A stretch of DNA of 64,000 nucleotides from Cytophagales bacterium (GTDB lineage: Bacteria; Bacteroidota; Bacteroidia; Cytophagales; Spirosomataceae). The position numbers and the translations under genes are program-made. The stretch's first letter is position 1. Each line of letters begins with the position of its first letter. Positions 51,481 to 61,354 of the stretch are shown here, piece by piece. Location: positions 55,924 to 119,923 of the forward strand of contig RDXN01000040.1 of assembly GCA_004292855.1 (NCBI GenBank). Reading direction: 5' to 3'. The notes under the pieces are model-generated. The model saw only the letters and a list, made by a program, of their open reading frames with translations. It had not been told where the DNA came from and ran no database searches.

Positions 51481-52977
51481 ATGTTGCCCTTCAAAACCTT
51501 GCTCCATCTCGACAAAACGTTGCCTCAACCTATTTTTGCTCAATTGAGCGAGCAACTCGGTCAACTGATTCGGGTGGGGACGCTGACTGCCGGACAACGA
51601 CTGCCCGGAACCCGGCAACTCGCCGACCTGCTCAACCTGCATCGCCAAACGGTGGTAGCCGCCTACGACGATCTCCTGGCGCAGGGATGGCTCGAAAGCC
51701 GGGCGGGGAGCGGCACCTACGTAGCCACACACCTGCCCGATATGAAACCGCAGTCAATAAGTGCCGGTGAAACCAATCATACGCATGACAATCGGCAAAC
51801 GGGTTTCTCCTTTATTCGCTCGCCCGAACTGGTACGAGCGGTGATGGCAAGCCCGTCGGGGTTGCGATTGGATGATGGTCTGCCCGACGCCCGACTGGCC
51901 CCGCTTGATGAACTGGGGCGGGCATATCGGTCGTATTTTCGGTGGGGGAGTGTGCAGGCGCACGTGGGTTACGGCGACACCAAAGGCCACCCGTTGCTGC
52001 GCGAGGAACTGTCGCGCCACCTGAACGAAACACGTGGCCTGCGCACCACGCCCGATAATGTACTTATCACGCGGGGCAGCATTATGGGCCTGTTTCTGAC
52101 CTGCCAGGTCGTGCTGCGCCCCGGACGCGGGACCGCCGGTGAGGTGGTCGTTACGGGCGAGACCACCTGGGCCGGTGCAACCATGAACCTGCGCCGGGCC
52201 GGGGCCACCTTGCGAACGGTGCCAGTCGATGCGCACGGGCTGGACGTTGATGCTCTTGGCCAACTCTGCGAACAACAGCAACAGGATAACCAACCCGTTC
52301 GGATGGTCTACGTGACGCCCCATCACCATTACCCCACTACCGTCACGCTCCGCGCCGACCGACGTGTGCGGTTGCTGCAACTGGCCGAGCAGTACGGATT
52401 TGCGGTTCTGGAAGACGATTACGACTACGATTACCACTATTTGGGCCGACCCATTTTGCCCTTGGCGAGTGCCGACCGGCGTGGTATGGTCGTGTATGTA
52501 GGCTCGCTCACCAAGTCGGTGGCCCCGGCGTTTCGGGTGGGCTACGTGGTGGCCCCGACGGAGCTGATTGACGAGTTGGCCCGGTTCAGGCGCATCATCG
52601 ACCGGCAGGGCGACGCCGTTCTCGAATACGCCATTGGGCAGTTGTTTCACACGGGCGAGATGAAGCGGCATTTCCGAAAGTCGTTGCGGGCCTACCACGC
52701 CCGGCGCGACCACCTGTGCGCGTTGCTAGCGAGTGAGTTGCCCGACGCTGTGCAGTTCCAGAAACCCGACGGGGGCATGGCCGTTTGGGCTACCTTCGAC
52801 CGGTCGATTGACGTGGCGGAATTATCGGTGCGGGCCGAACGGGCGGGTTTAGCGATATCGCCGGGGCTAACGCACAACCCGCCGGGAAGCCTGTTGAACA
52901 GCACACGGCTGGGGTTCGCGTCGAGTACAGAAGAGGAACTGGAGCGGGCGGTAGAGGTGCTACGTTCGTTGCTGTAG
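51481..52977 (+). CDS. MocR/PdxR-family regulator (GntR HTH plus aminotransferase)
   Basis: A 498-residue protein combining an N-terminal winged-helix GntR domain (residues about 10-80: SEQLGQLIRVGTLTAGQRLP, HRQTVVAAYDDL) with a fold-type I aminotransferase domain. The PLP lysine is Lys345 in GSLTKSVAPAFRVGY, and the acid DYDYDYHY lies near 325. Members often control vitamin B6, GABA or transporter genes. The divergent GNAT and LysE genes may be its targets. Confidence 0.92.
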   Translation: MLPFKTLLHLDKTLPQPIFAQLSEQLGQLIRVGTLTAGQRLPGTRQLADLLNLHRQTVVAAYDDLLAQGWLESRAGSGTYVATHLPDMKPQSISAGETNHTHDNRQTGFSFIRSPELVRAVMASPSGLRLDDGLPDARLAPLDELGRAYRSYFRWGSVQAHVGYGDTKGHPLLREELSRHLNETRGLRTTPDNVLITRGSIMGLFLTCQVVLRPGRGTAGEVVVTGETTWAGATMNLRRAGATLRTVPVDAHGLDVDALGQLCEQQQQDNQPVRMVYVTPHHHYPTTVTLRADRRVRLLQLAEQYGFAVLEDDYDYDYHYLGRPILPLASADRRGMVVYVGSLTKSVAPAFRVGYVVAPTELIDELARFRRIIDRQGDAVLEYAIGQLFHTGEMKRHFRKSLRAYHARRDHLCALLASELPDAVQFQKPDGGMAVWATFDRSIDVAELSVRAERAGLAISPGLTHNPPGSLLNSTRLGFASSTEEELERAVEVLRSLL

Positions 52978-52980
52978 GGA

Positions 52981-53598
52981 CTAATAGGCAATCTCCTCGT
53001 CGTCGAGCAATTGCTTGATATTGAGCGTACAATCGTCCATAATCGTGATCGTTTCTGACCAATGGACAATGTGCCAGGTAGGATCATTGCGGTCGATGAC
53101 GTAGACTCGTTGCATACCGGTGATGATCCAAAAGACCTTCTCAACGCCAAAGTCGAGCATCTTTTGCATTTTCTGCATCACATAGCCATCAGCCCCATTC
53201 TCAAACTCCGACGTATCGGCTTTGATGTCTACTTCAATGACGATCCTGGGCGGAATATCAAAATACTTGCCCTTGAGTTTACCCAAGTTTGCCTTCTCGT
53301 AGATGATCAGATCATTCCCCAAATTTTCATTTAGAGCCAGATGAAGGCCAACTTCGTTTGTTGCCAACAAGTATTTTTTGCGATTAATAATACCAAATAG
53401 ATGGCCAGTGAGTAGGGCAACCAGCACCCCTTGCAGGTCGGAACAGGACATAATTTCTTCAACGGTTTTCTTTCCAGTCAATACATCCCGGTAGCCTTTG
53501 TAATACACGGGCTTGCCATCCCACATCTCGTAAATGAGGGCTTGGGGAATGGTTCGACTGGAAATTCGGCGGGTCTTTTTCTCGGCAACGGCTGTCAT
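52981..53598 (-). CDS. Uma2-family (DUF820) putative endonuclease
   Basis: A 205-residue protein of the PD-(D/E)XK-like Uma2 family. The core PPRIVIEVDIKAD supplies the Glu-x-Asp pair, and FGVEKVFWIITGMQRVYVID is the conserved C-terminal part. Such genes are abundant in Cytophagales and cyanobacteria with no proven function. The start at 53598 (MTAVAEKKTR) is preferred; 53619 is an in-frame alternative. It converges on the MocR-type gene with 3 bp between stops. Confidence 0.85.
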   Translation of the reverse strand: MTAVAEKKTRRISSRTIPQALIYEMWDGKPVYYKGYRDVLTGKKTVEEIMSCSDLQGVLVALLTGHLFGIINRKKYLLATNEVGLHLALNENLGNDLIIYEKANLGKLKGKYFDIPPRIVIEVDIKADTSEFENGADGYVMQKMQKMLDFGVEKVFWIITGMQRVYVIDRNDPTWHIVHWSETITIMDDCTLNIKQLLDDEEIAY

Positions 53599-53731
53599 AA
53601 CGATGTCTTTGAGGATCAATGACCAATTTTACGCGTAAAAACCGATATTTACAAGCCTGCTTTGGCTTTACAGAACGTAGGCTTGCTTCTCTCGAAACAG
53701 CAAGCCCTGCTTTAAACTGCTACGCTTTTAC

Positions 53732-56635
53732 ATGAAACGAACCCCTTTACTTACCCTGCTGATTTTGCTTTGTGTTACGACTGGCATCACCGTTGCGCAG
53801 TCGATTCCGTCGCCCAAAGAACACTTTGGTTTTGCCATTGGCGACGACTATCAACTGGCCACCTATACCCAAACGGAGGCTTATTTCAAGAAAGTGGCCG
53901 CTGCCTCGGACCGCTCTAAGCTGGTCAGCATCGGCAAAACTGAAGAGGGCCGCGATCAACTCATGCTCATTGTATCGTCGCCCGAAAACCTCAAAAAGCT
54001 GGACCGTTTTCAGGACATTTCGCGCCGGATGGCCCGCGCCGAGGGACTGACCGACGAGCAGGCCCGCGCCCTCGCTGAAGAAGGCAAGGCCATTGTCTGG
54101 ATCGATGGGGGGCTGCACTCGACCGAGACCGTCGGAACCATGCAACTGATCGAAACGGTGTGGCAACTCACGAGTCGCAACGATCCCGAAACCCGCCGAA
54201 TTCTCGACAACGTGGTGGTGCTGCTCGTTCATGCCAACCCCGATGGGCAGGAACTCGTGAGCAACTGGTACATGCGCAACGCCACGCCCGAAAAACGGAC
54301 GATGGAACACCTGCCCAAGCTGTACGAAAAGTACGCCGGGCACGACAACAACCGCGACTTTTTCATGCTCAACCTGAAAGAGTCGCAGAACATGGCCCGG
54401 TTGCTGTTCGTCGATTGGATTCCGCAAATCATGTACAACCACCATCAGCGTGGCCCTGCGGGGTCGATTCTGGCTGGTCCGCCCTACCGCGACCCGTTCA
54501 ACTATGTCTTCGATCCACTCATGATTACGGGTATCGACGCGGTTGGCGCGGCCATGATTAATCGTCTGAACGCCGAAAACAAGCCGGGATTCACTCGGTT
54601 GGGCGGTTCTGTATTTTCGACCTGGTACAACGGGGGCCTGCGCACCACGACCCACTTCCATAACATGATTGGTCTGTTGACCGAGATTGTGGGTGGCCCC
54701 ACGCCCGAAGACATCCCCGTGATTCCGAACCGGCTCGTTCCGAATGGTAACACGCCGTACCCCATTACACCCCAAAAATGGCGGTTTAAGCAGTCGATTG
54801 ATTACTCGCTGTCGCTCAACTATGCCGTGCTGGACTATGCCGCCCGGAACCGCGACCATCTGCTGTTCAACATTTACAAGATGGGCAAGAATTCCATTGA
54901 GCGCGGTAGCCGTAACTATTGGACGCTCTCGCCCAAGCGCACGGAAGCCATTACGGCGGCTCATCAGGCCGATCAGAAGAAAGCTCCTGCAACCGGTGGC
55001 GCAGCCAGTGTCGTCGCAGCCAATCCAATAGCTTCGAGTGTGGTTTCGGGAACAATGGGCGGGGCCGTTATAGGTCTTTTACCGTCAAAAACGGAGTCAT
55101 CGAGTTTGGGTAGTGGGATTGCCAACGAAGGCGGTGGCCGGGGCGAGGGGATGCCCATTAAGTACTACACGGCGGTGATGAACGACACCACTCTGCGCGA
55201 CGCGCGTGGCTACATCATCCCAGCCGATCAGGCCGATTTTGCCACGGCTACCAAGTTTATCAACGCGCTCCTCAAAACCGGTATCCGGGTGGAGCGGGCT
55301 ACGGCTCAGTTCAGCGTGAACGGCAAAAGTTACCCGGCGGGGTCATTTGTGCTCAAAACGAATCAGGCGTTCCGGCCCCACCTGATCGACATGATGGAGC
55401 CGCAGGATCACCCTAATGATTTTCTGTATCCGGGTGCTGCCCCCACGCGCCCCTACGACGCAGCCGGTTGGACATTGGCGTACCAGATGGGCGTGCAGTT
55501 CGACCGCCTGATGAACGATTTCACGGGGCCATTCCAGACCATCCCCTATGGTGAAGTACAAACTCCTCGCGGCAAGTTAGACCGGACCTATGCGGCTAAT
55601 GGATACACCCTCAGTGCCCGCGCCAATAATTCGTTTATTGCCGTAAATGACCTGCTCAATGCGGGTGTCGAGGTGTTTCGGTTACCGGCTGGCGCACCGG
55701 GACAGCCCACCGTTGAGGCTGGAGCGTTTTACGTGCCTGCGAGTGCCAAAGCGGCTGCGTTGATCGACAAGGCTGTTGAACAGCACGGCGTAGTAGTTGC
55801 TGGTGTAGCCAAACGGCCTGCCAATACGGTGAAAGTAAAACCCGCTCGTATTGCCCTCTGGGATACCTACGGTGGATCAATGCCATCGGGATGGATGCGG
55901 TTCCTGGCCGAGAACTATCGTTTTCCGTACCAGGTTATTTATGCCAATGATATCAATGCGGGTGATTTGCGTAAGAAGTACGACGTGATTCTGTTCGTTA
56001 CGCGGGCCATTCCACCTGTGGGTAATTCTGGAGCGGGTGAGTCGTATCCGGGCTACGTGTCGCGCGAACCCAAAGCCGAGGAACTACCCGCCGAGATGCG
56101 TCCGATGGTGGGTCGAATTACCGCCGACAAGTCGGTGCCGCAACTCCGTCAGTTTATGGAAGCGGGTGGCACCGTCGTAACTATTGGCAGCAGTGCCAAT
56201 CTGGCCTATCATCTGGGTTTGCCCGTGCGCAATGCCCTCACCGAAATGACGCCAACAGGCACCGAACGCCCGCTACCCGCCGAGAAATATTACGTGCCGG
56301 GCAGCATCCTGCGCGTCACGCTCGACTCTACCCAACACGCCACTTGGGGCATGACGGCCCAATCCGACGTGTATTTCGACTCAAGCCCAGTGTTCAAACT
56401 GGCCCCCGACGCCGTTGCTAAAGGCACGTTGACGCCGTTGGCCTGGTTCAGTACCAACAAGCCCCTGCGGAGCGGATGGGCCTGGGGACAAGCCTATTTG
56501 CAGGATGGCGTAACGGCTTTTCAGGCAAAAGTGGGGAACGGTAAACTAGTGTCGTTCGGGCCGGAGATCACGTTCCGGGCGCAATCGCACAACACGTTTA
56601 AGTTGCTATTTAATCAGTTGTATTCGGGGCAGTGA
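53732..56635 (+). CDS. Secreted M14-family zinc carboxypeptidase-like protein
   Basis: A 967-residue exported metallopeptidase. A signal peptide (residues 1-22) is followed by an M14 domain in which His129 and Glu132 in GGLHSTETVG are the first zinc ligands. LLVHANPDGQELV is the substrate-binding region, and YNHHQRGPAG carries a further His. A long C-terminal region (about 500-960) is of the type seen in secreted M14 enzymes of this phylum. It stands alone, followed by a bidirectional terminator. Specificity is unknown. Confidence 0.88.
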   Translation: MKRTPLLTLLILLCVTTGITVAQSIPSPKEHFGFAIGDDYQLATYTQTEAYFKKVAAASDRSKLVSIGKTEEGRDQLMLIVSSPENLKKLDRFQDISRRMARAEGLTDEQARALAEEGKAIVWIDGGLHSTETVGTMQLIETVWQLTSRNDPETRRILDNVVVLLVHANPDGQELVSNWYMRNATPEKRTMEHLPKLYEKYAGHDNNRDFFMLNLKESQNMARLLFVDWIPQIMYNHHQRGPAGSILAGPPYRDPFNYVFDPLMITGIDAVGAAMINRLNAENKPGFTRLGGSVFSTWYNGGLRTTTHFHNMIGLLTEIVGGPTPEDIPVIPNRLVPNGNTPYPITPQKWRFKQSIDYSLSLNYAVLDYAARNRDHLLFNIYKMGKNSIERGSRNYWTLSPKRTEAITAAHQADQKKAPATGGAASVVAANPIASSVVSGTMGGAVIGLLPSKTESSSLGSGIANEGGGRGEGMPIKYYTAVMNDTTLRDARGYIIPADQADFATATKFINALLKTGIRVERATAQFSVNGKSYPAGSFVLKTNQAFRPHLIDMMEPQDHPNDFLYPGAAPTRPYDAAGWTLAYQMGVQFDRLMNDFTGPFQTIPYGEVQTPRGKLDRTYAANGYTLSARANNSFIAVNDLLNAGVEVFRLPAGAPGQPTVEAGAFYVPASAKAAALIDKAVEQHGVVVAGVAKRPANTVKVKPARIALWDTYGGSMPSGWMRFLAENYRFPYQVIYANDINAGDLRKKYDVILFVTRAIPPVGNSGAGESYPGYVSREPKAEELPAEMRPMVGRITADKSVPQLRQFMEAGGTVVTIGSSANLAYHLGLPVRNALTEMTPTGTERPLPAEKYYVPGSILRVTLDSTQHATWGMTAQSDVYFDSSPVFKLAPDAVAKGTLTPLAWFSTNKPLRSGWAWGQAYLQDGVTAFQAKVGNGKLVSFGPEITFRAQSHNTFKLLFNQLYSGQ

Positions 56636-56649
56636 TGCCATAACAAATA

Positions 56650-56696
56650 AATCGGGGTCTATTGCCAAACCGTCTGTTTAGCAATAGACCCCGATT
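56650..56696. terminator. Bidirectional terminator between convergent genes
   Basis: A 16-bp perfect stem, AATCGGGGTCTATTGC and its complement, with a 15-bp loop between the M14 and DUF2911 genes. Confidence 0.85.
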
Positions 56697-56716
56697 CGTT
56701 TGTATCAGACTACCGT

Positions 56717-57562
56717 TTACTTCTTACTCCACTCGGCAATCGAATCCTTGTTCATCTTGATGTAATCGTTGTTTTTGGCCTCAGTTGCCTTTGTCAACGA
56801 TTGGTTAGCCACCTCGACAGCTTCTTTGTATTTCCCGGCTTTGGCCAGAATCAGGCTGTATTGGCGCAGTTGCCAAAACATATTCGCGCCCATATCGACG
56901 GCTTTTTTACCCCACTCCATAGCCTTGTTCATGTCTTTGCCGCTATTGGCATAATAGCTGGCAGCCGACAGATAATCACCTGCCGAGGGACCGCTCAGCA
57001 CCTGCTTGATGCTGGCTTCTACTTTGGGGTCGGTCTGCACGTCGATGGTGAAGCCAACGCGGGTGTTTTCCCAGGCAAAATACAGTTCAGCCGAACCATC
57101 TTTAATCTGGTCAAATTCAGTCGTAAAGGTTTCCGTCCGGTTGGCTGTTTTGGTTGGCGTTGCCGAGATGCGGAGGGCTTCGTCGGCTTCTTTGTAGTCT
57201 GGACCTGGTGACGTCATGCCCAAGTTCGGGTGGAAAACGATTTTCCACTCATTTTCACCCGCCACAGTCAGGATTTTGTAGGCTCCTTTTTTGAGGTCTT
57301 TACCGCCAATCTTTACGTCATCGCTGAATGTAATTTTCACGCCCTGATTGGCACCCGTCCGGGAAATTGAACCAAAAGGCACCAATTCGCCATAGACCTT
57401 GCGGCCTTTGGCACTCGGACGGCTATACTCAACGGTGATCGTCGATAAGCCAACGGCTTGTTCGAGTTTTGCCGTTGGACTGGGAGCCGGTGTGCGAACT
57501 TGCGCCACCGTGGGGAGCATGGCTGACACTAGTACAGCCGTAAGCAGGATAACTTTTTTCAT
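56717..57562 (-). CDS. DUF2911 secreted protein
   Basis: A 281-residue protein with a signal peptide ending near TVAQ. The DUF2911 part is clear: ITVEYSRPSAKGRKVYG near 43-59, then GANQGVKITFSDDVKIGGK and GAYKILTVAGENEWKIVF. The C-terminal third is helical and TPR-like (EWGKKAVDMGANMFWQL). Proteins of this family are envelope-associated and of unknown function. Convergent with the M14 gene. Confidence 0.9.
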   Translation of the reverse strand: MKKVILLTAVLVSAMLPTVAQVRTPAPSPTAKLEQAVGLSTITVEYSRPSAKGRKVYGELVPFGSISRTGANQGVKITFSDDVKIGGKDLKKGAYKILTVAGENEWKIVFHPNLGMTSPGPDYKEADEALRISATPTKTANRTETFTTEFDQIKDGSAELYFAWENTRVGFTIDVQTDPKVEASIKQVLSGPSAGDYLSAASYYANSGKDMNKAMEWGKKAVDMGANMFWQLRQYSLILAKAGKYKEAVEVANQSLTKATEAKNNDYIKMNKDSIAEWSKK

Positions 57563-57630
57563 CTGAACTGTTTTTTGGCCGCAAAATACCTCTGTTTTCG
57601 GATAAAAGAGGCAAAATTTTGTTCTGGTTG

Positions 57631-59085
57631 TCAGAACTCCCGCCCAATCGCCACAACCCCCGCAACCAGCGCGTCCAAATCTGCCAACGTTGTGCGGTGA
57701 TTAACGTTGGCGGCCCGGATGGCGTATTGCCCGTTCAGGATGGTCGAGGAGGGTAGGGCAATGGCCTGCTCATGGAGTTGCATCAGAATCTCTTTGTTGA
57801 GCGCGTTTAGTTGCTCGATGGTCAGGCCCGTTTGCGGGTTGAACCGGAAACAAACGATGTTCATTGTAACCGGGGCCATCAACTCCAGTAGCGGTTCGGC
57901 CTCGACGCGTTCCCCTAAATACCGCATCTGGGCAATATTTTGGGCAATCACATCGGCCAGATACTCCGCCCCGAACGTTTTCAAACTCATCCAGACTTTC
58001 AACGCCTTGAATCCCCGCGATAACTCGATCCCGTAGTTGCTGATGGAATCGGGGCCAGCAGCTAAACCTCGTTCATGACTGAGTAAATAGTTGGGCATCA
58101 GGGCGAAGGTCTCGCGGTGCAGGGCCGCGTCGCGCACAAGCGTACAACCCACCTCGTAGGGCATCGACAGCCACTTGTGCAGATCGAAGGCCACACTATC
58201 GGCGCGTTCGATGGCCGCCAGTTGAGTTTGGTACTGGGGCACAAGTTTGGCCAGTGCCCCAAACGCCCCGTCGATGTGGAGCCAAAGACCCTGTTGCTGA
58301 CAGAGATCGGCGAGGTCATCGAGCGGGTCAATGGCCCCCGTGTTGACAGTACCCGCCGTACCGACCACGCAGAATGGTTGCAGGCCAGCCGCCCGGTCGG
58401 TGGTGAGAAGAGTGTTGAGAGCGTCGAGATCCATCCGAAAGTCGGGCATAACCGGAACCTTGCGTACGGCATCGGTGCCCAGACCCATCACTTCAGCAGC
58501 TTTTTGGATGCAACTATGCGACTCCGCCGAGGTATATAACACCAAGGGACCGTTCGTAACGCGCACCCCCTGTTGCCGAATCCCCCCCCGGTCGGCGGCA
58601 TGACGAGCCACGAGTAAGCCCGTCAAATTAGCCATCGACCCACCGCTAACCAGAATACCGCTGCCATCAGCCGGAAAATTCAGCAACGTCTTACACCAAT
58701 TTACCACCTGTGCGTCGACGTACATGGCGGCATGGTCGCCAATGGTCACGTTGGGCGTGAGGCCCGACGCCAGCATGTCGGCCAGCATACCGAGAGGGGT
58801 GCCGGTGGTTTGCACCCACGAAAAAAAGCGCGGATGAATGTTGCCTTTGTAGTAGGGGAGAATGTGTTGCCGGAACTCGGCGTAAACCTCCTCTACAGGT
58901 TGTCCCAGTTGGGGGAGCGGCCCTTGAAAGTGTTGCTGGGTTTCGTCGGAGGGTTTTTGCCAGGGTGGTTGCTCGCTGATGTTCTGCAATAAGTCGAACA
59001 TATCGTCGAGCATTTGGTGGCCCAAAGCGCGAAGTTCGTTCCAGTTGGCAGGGTCGAAGGTCTTTTCTGTAGGTAAATTAAGCAT
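57631..59085 (-). CDS. PLP-dependent amino-acid decarboxylase (group II)
   Basis: A 484-residue enzyme of the aromatic-amino-acid/glutamate decarboxylase fold. The PLP Lys is Lys304 in VAFDLHKWLSMPYEVG, and the partner Asp is Asp272 in WLHIDGAFGA. The SGGSMANLTGL stretch (about 147-157) binds the phosphate, and the N-terminal helices include PYYKGNIHPRFFSWVQTTGT. Substrate is unknown: aromatic amino acids, aspartate or diaminobutyrate are all possible. It is 10 bp downstream of the Ada-like gene. The start at 59085 gives MLNLPTEKTF. Confidence 0.9.
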   Translation of the reverse strand: MLNLPTEKTFDPANWNELRALGHQMLDDMFDLLQNISEQPPWQKPSDETQQHFQGPLPQLGQPVEEVYAEFRQHILPYYKGNIHPRFFSWVQTTGTPLGMLADMLASGLTPNVTIGDHAAMYVDAQVVNWCKTLLNFPADGSGILVSGGSMANLTGLLVARHAADRGGIRQQGVRVTNGPLVLYTSAESHSCIQKAAEVMGLGTDAVRKVPVMPDFRMDLDALNTLLTTDRAAGLQPFCVVGTAGTVNTGAIDPLDDLADLCQQQGLWLHIDGAFGALAKLVPQYQTQLAAIERADSVAFDLHKWLSMPYEVGCTLVRDAALHRETFALMPNYLLSHERGLAAGPDSISNYGIELSRGFKALKVWMSLKTFGAEYLADVIAQNIAQMRYLGERVEAEPLLELMAPVTMNIVCFRFNPQTGLTIEQLNALNKEILMQLHEQAIALPSSTILNGQYAIRAANVNHRTTLADLDALVAGVVAIGREF

Positions 59086-59095
59086 GCAATTTTTG

Positions 59096-59956
59096 CTAAA
59101 AACTAGAATTCTCAACCCGTGCGGCTTCCCAGCCCAGCAGGGCCTGTTTGCGGCCCATTCCCCAGCGATAGCCGCCGAAAAGGCCCGTTTTTTTGATGAC
59201 CCGGTGGCAGGGAATCAGGTAGCCAATGGGATTACTGCCAATGGCCGTGCCTACCGCCCGCGAGGCCGTTGGTTGCCCGATGGCATCGGCAATTTGGTCG
59301 TAACTCGCCAATCGCCCTTCGGGAATTTTGAGCAGAGCCTCCCAAACCCGAAGCTGAAACGACGACCCCCGCAGCAGCACAGCCAATGGTTTGGCAGGCA
59401 TGGTTGCCGGCGTGGTTGAAGAAGGAAAAACATCGTTGGCCACCAACTGTAGTTGTGCCGGGTCGTGGTGCAAATGGGCTTCGGGCCAGCTAGTTTGGGC
59501 TACTAACTCAGCCTGAGAGGCATCGTCCAGAAACTGCAATAGGGCGACTTTTTCGTTAATTATCCCCAACACATACAACCCAAACGGTCCTTCAAACACG
59601 CCGTAGGTCATCTCTAAACCAGCACCGCCCCCTTTGAACTGCCCTGGCGTAACGCCTTCAATGGTCACAAACAGATCGTGTAAACGACCCGTCCCCGACA
59701 GGCCCGCATCCTGAGCCACGGCCGACAGCGATGCCCCCCGCCGGAGTTGTTCTTTAGCGTAGTCGAGGGTCAGATATTGCCCAAATTTCTTCGGACTCAC
59801 GCCCGCCCATTCCGTGAAGAGTCGCTGAAAATGAAACTCGCTCACGTTGGCCTGTCCGGCGAGTTCGGGCAGGGACGGCTGCTCGCGGAAATGTGTGGTC
59901 AGGTGTTCGATTGCGCGGGCAATTTGCTCGTAGGTGTATGTGTTGCTCGTGTTCAT
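59096..59956 (-). CDS. Ada-like AraC regulator/O6-methylguanine transferase
   Basis: A 286-residue fusion of an AraC-type HTH domain (about residues 5-100: SEFHFQRLFTEWAGVSPKKF) with a DNA repair methyltransferase domain. The active-site Cys250 is in LIPCHRVIKKTG. The N-terminal Zn-binding methyl-phosphotriester domain of classic Ada is absent, so it is the shorter form that repairs alkylated guanine and may sense alkylation. The start at 59956 is favoured; the longer frame enters the promoter. Confidence 0.92.
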   Translation of the reverse strand: MNTSNTYTYEQIARAIEHLTTHFREQPSLPELAGQANVSEFHFQRLFTEWAGVSPKKFGQYLTLDYAKEQLRRGASLSAVAQDAGLSGTGRLHDLFVTIEGVTPGQFKGGGAGLEMTYGVFEGPFGLYVLGIINEKVALLQFLDDASQAELVAQTSWPEAHLHHDPAQLQLVANDVFPSSTTPATMPAKPLAVLLRGSSFQLRVWEALLKIPEGRLASYDQIADAIGQPTASRAVGTAIGSNPIGYLIPCHRVIKKTGLFGGYRWGMGRKQALLGWEAARVENSSF

Positions 59957-60084
59957 GGGGTAAAGGTCGCGTGAAACGGGGCCGTTGCCAACCCGATTCT
60001 TGCGAAGTTTAGGGTAGTATAAGCCACCCTGCAAACACTTTTCTTCAACGTCTGGTATTCCCGAATGAACGGTTCCGCTCCTGT

Positions 60085-61347
60085 ATGTCTGTAACTTCTC
60101 ACTGTATAGTCGCTCTGCTTACGGTTATTTATTTGCTTTCTGGTAAAGGGTATTCGCAAGCCACTCCACCCGATACCACTATCATTATTAAGGCCATTGC
60201 GGGTCTGCAATACGATCAACCCCGGCTGATCGTCAAACCCAAAAAACGGGTGCGGATTATTCTCCAAAACTACGACGATATGGCTCACAATCTTGTCGTG
60301 ACGCAACCCAACACGCGACTTCGGGTGGTTAACGCTGCCTTGCGGATGGGGGCCGACGGAGCTAAAAATCACTATATTCCGAAACTTGCGGAAGTGCTTG
60401 CGCATACCGAGACCGTTGAACCCGACGACAGCGATACGCTCCTGCTAACACTCGACGAGGGCGCGTATCCGTTCGTGTGTACATATCCGGGCCACGGTTC
60501 GCTCATGTACGGCGTTATCTATGCCACCCGAGACCCCCAAAAATTGCCCGCGCCCGACGCCGACCCGAGCCTGCCCGTACGGGCGGACCCACGTGTCCGC
60601 CCAAGAACGACAGACCCACGTGTCCGCCCAAGAACGACAGACCCACGTGTCCGCCCAAGAACGACAGACCCACGTGTCCGCCCAAGAACGACAGACCCAC
60701 GTGTCCGTCCAAGAACGACAGACCCACGTGTCCGCCCTGCCGCCCACTCACATGCCCGCCCCAGTGATCGGGTGGACACACGGGTCCACCCCTACGACCT
60801 GAAACTGCCCGCCGTGTACCGCACGTTTATGCCCGATGCCGGACCAGCAGCCATCGCCGTGGGCTTGCCCGGCAACATTTCATATTGCTGGGATGCGGGC
60901 ACCTGCCAACTGCGTTATGTGTGGGTGGGCGGCTTTGTCGATATGAACGATCAGTGGGATGGCAAGGGCCAAAAACTGACCAAACTAGTGGGCGATATCA
61001 TCTACAAAAACCCGACTGGCAACCAACTCGACGCGTTTCCACTCCGACTCGCAAAAACGGCCTCGGTACGTTACCGGGGCTATCGGTTAGTTAATCGTTT
61101 TCCGGCGTTCCGCTACGAAATAGGTTCGATGCTGGTGGAAGAATTAATGACGCCCACCCCCGACAAACGCGGTTTGGTGCGCCACTTTACGTTGCCGCCC
61201 AACGCTCCAGCCAGTACATTTAGGGTTGATGCGCAGCCTGGAATTAGCTACAAAGTATTGGTTAATAACAAACCTGCGTTGCTCAAAAACGGTGTATTAG
61301 CCATTCCCCCTAAGGCCAAACAGTTCACGATAATCATGTCATGGTAG
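60085..61347 (+). CDS. Secreted cupredoxin-domain protein with in-frame repeat insert
   Basis: A 420-residue exported protein. After a signal peptide (about 1-24) comes a plastocyanin-type domain with candidate type 1 copper ligands His68, Cys132, His137 and Met141. The middle (about residues 168-225) is a repeat region with five copies of DPRVRPRTT and a partial sixth, encoded by a 27-bp tandem repeat. The C-terminal domain (LKLPAVYRTFMPDAGPA to the end) has GNISYCWDAGTCQLRYVWVG and is of the type seen near quinoprotein or c-type dehydrogenases. With the next gene it probably forms an electron-transfer pair. Confidence 0.8.
   Translation: MSVTSHCIVALLTVIYLLSGKGYSQATPPDTTIIIKAIAGLQYDQPRLIVKPKKRVRIILQNYDDMAHNLVVTQPNTRLRVVNAALRMGADGAKNHYIPKLAEVLAHTETVEPDDSDTLLLTLDEGAYPFVCTYPGHGSLMYGVIYATRDPQKLPAPDADPSLPVRADPRVRPRTTDPRVRPRTTDPRVRPRTTDPRVRPRTTDPRVRPRTTDPRVRPAAHSHARPSDRVDTRVHPYDLKLPAVYRTFMPDAGPAAIAVGLPGNISYCWDAGTCQLRYVWVGGFVDMNDQWDGKGQKLTKLVGDIIYKNPTGNQLDAFPLRLAKTASVRYRGYRLVNRFPAFRYEIGSMLVEELMTPTPDKRGLVRHFTLPPNAPASTFRVDAQPGISYKVLVNNKPALLKNGVLAIPPKAKQFTIIMSW
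60582..60790. repeat. Amplified GGCGGACCCACGTGTCCGCC element inside a gene
   Basis: Five 27-bp tandem units at 60586-60720 plus a partial unit, each holding the arm GACCCACGTGTCCGCCC, then at about 60768-60790 a diverged opposite arm GGGTGGACACACGGGTCCAC. The same hairpin stands intact at 62806-62860. Frame is kept because the unit is a multiple of three. Confidence 0.85.
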
Positions 61348-61354
61348 AAAAGAT

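Noticed and set aside
60586..60737. CRISPR-like array
   Set aside because: The units are contiguous with no spacers of varying sequence, lie in a coding frame, and have no cas genes nearby.
60445..60781. Several minus- and plus-strand frames of repeated Trp/Arg or Thr/Cys units over the 27-bp repeats
   Set aside because: Any frame across a repeat lacking stops looks open; only the plus-strand cupredoxin frame has a signal peptide and domains.
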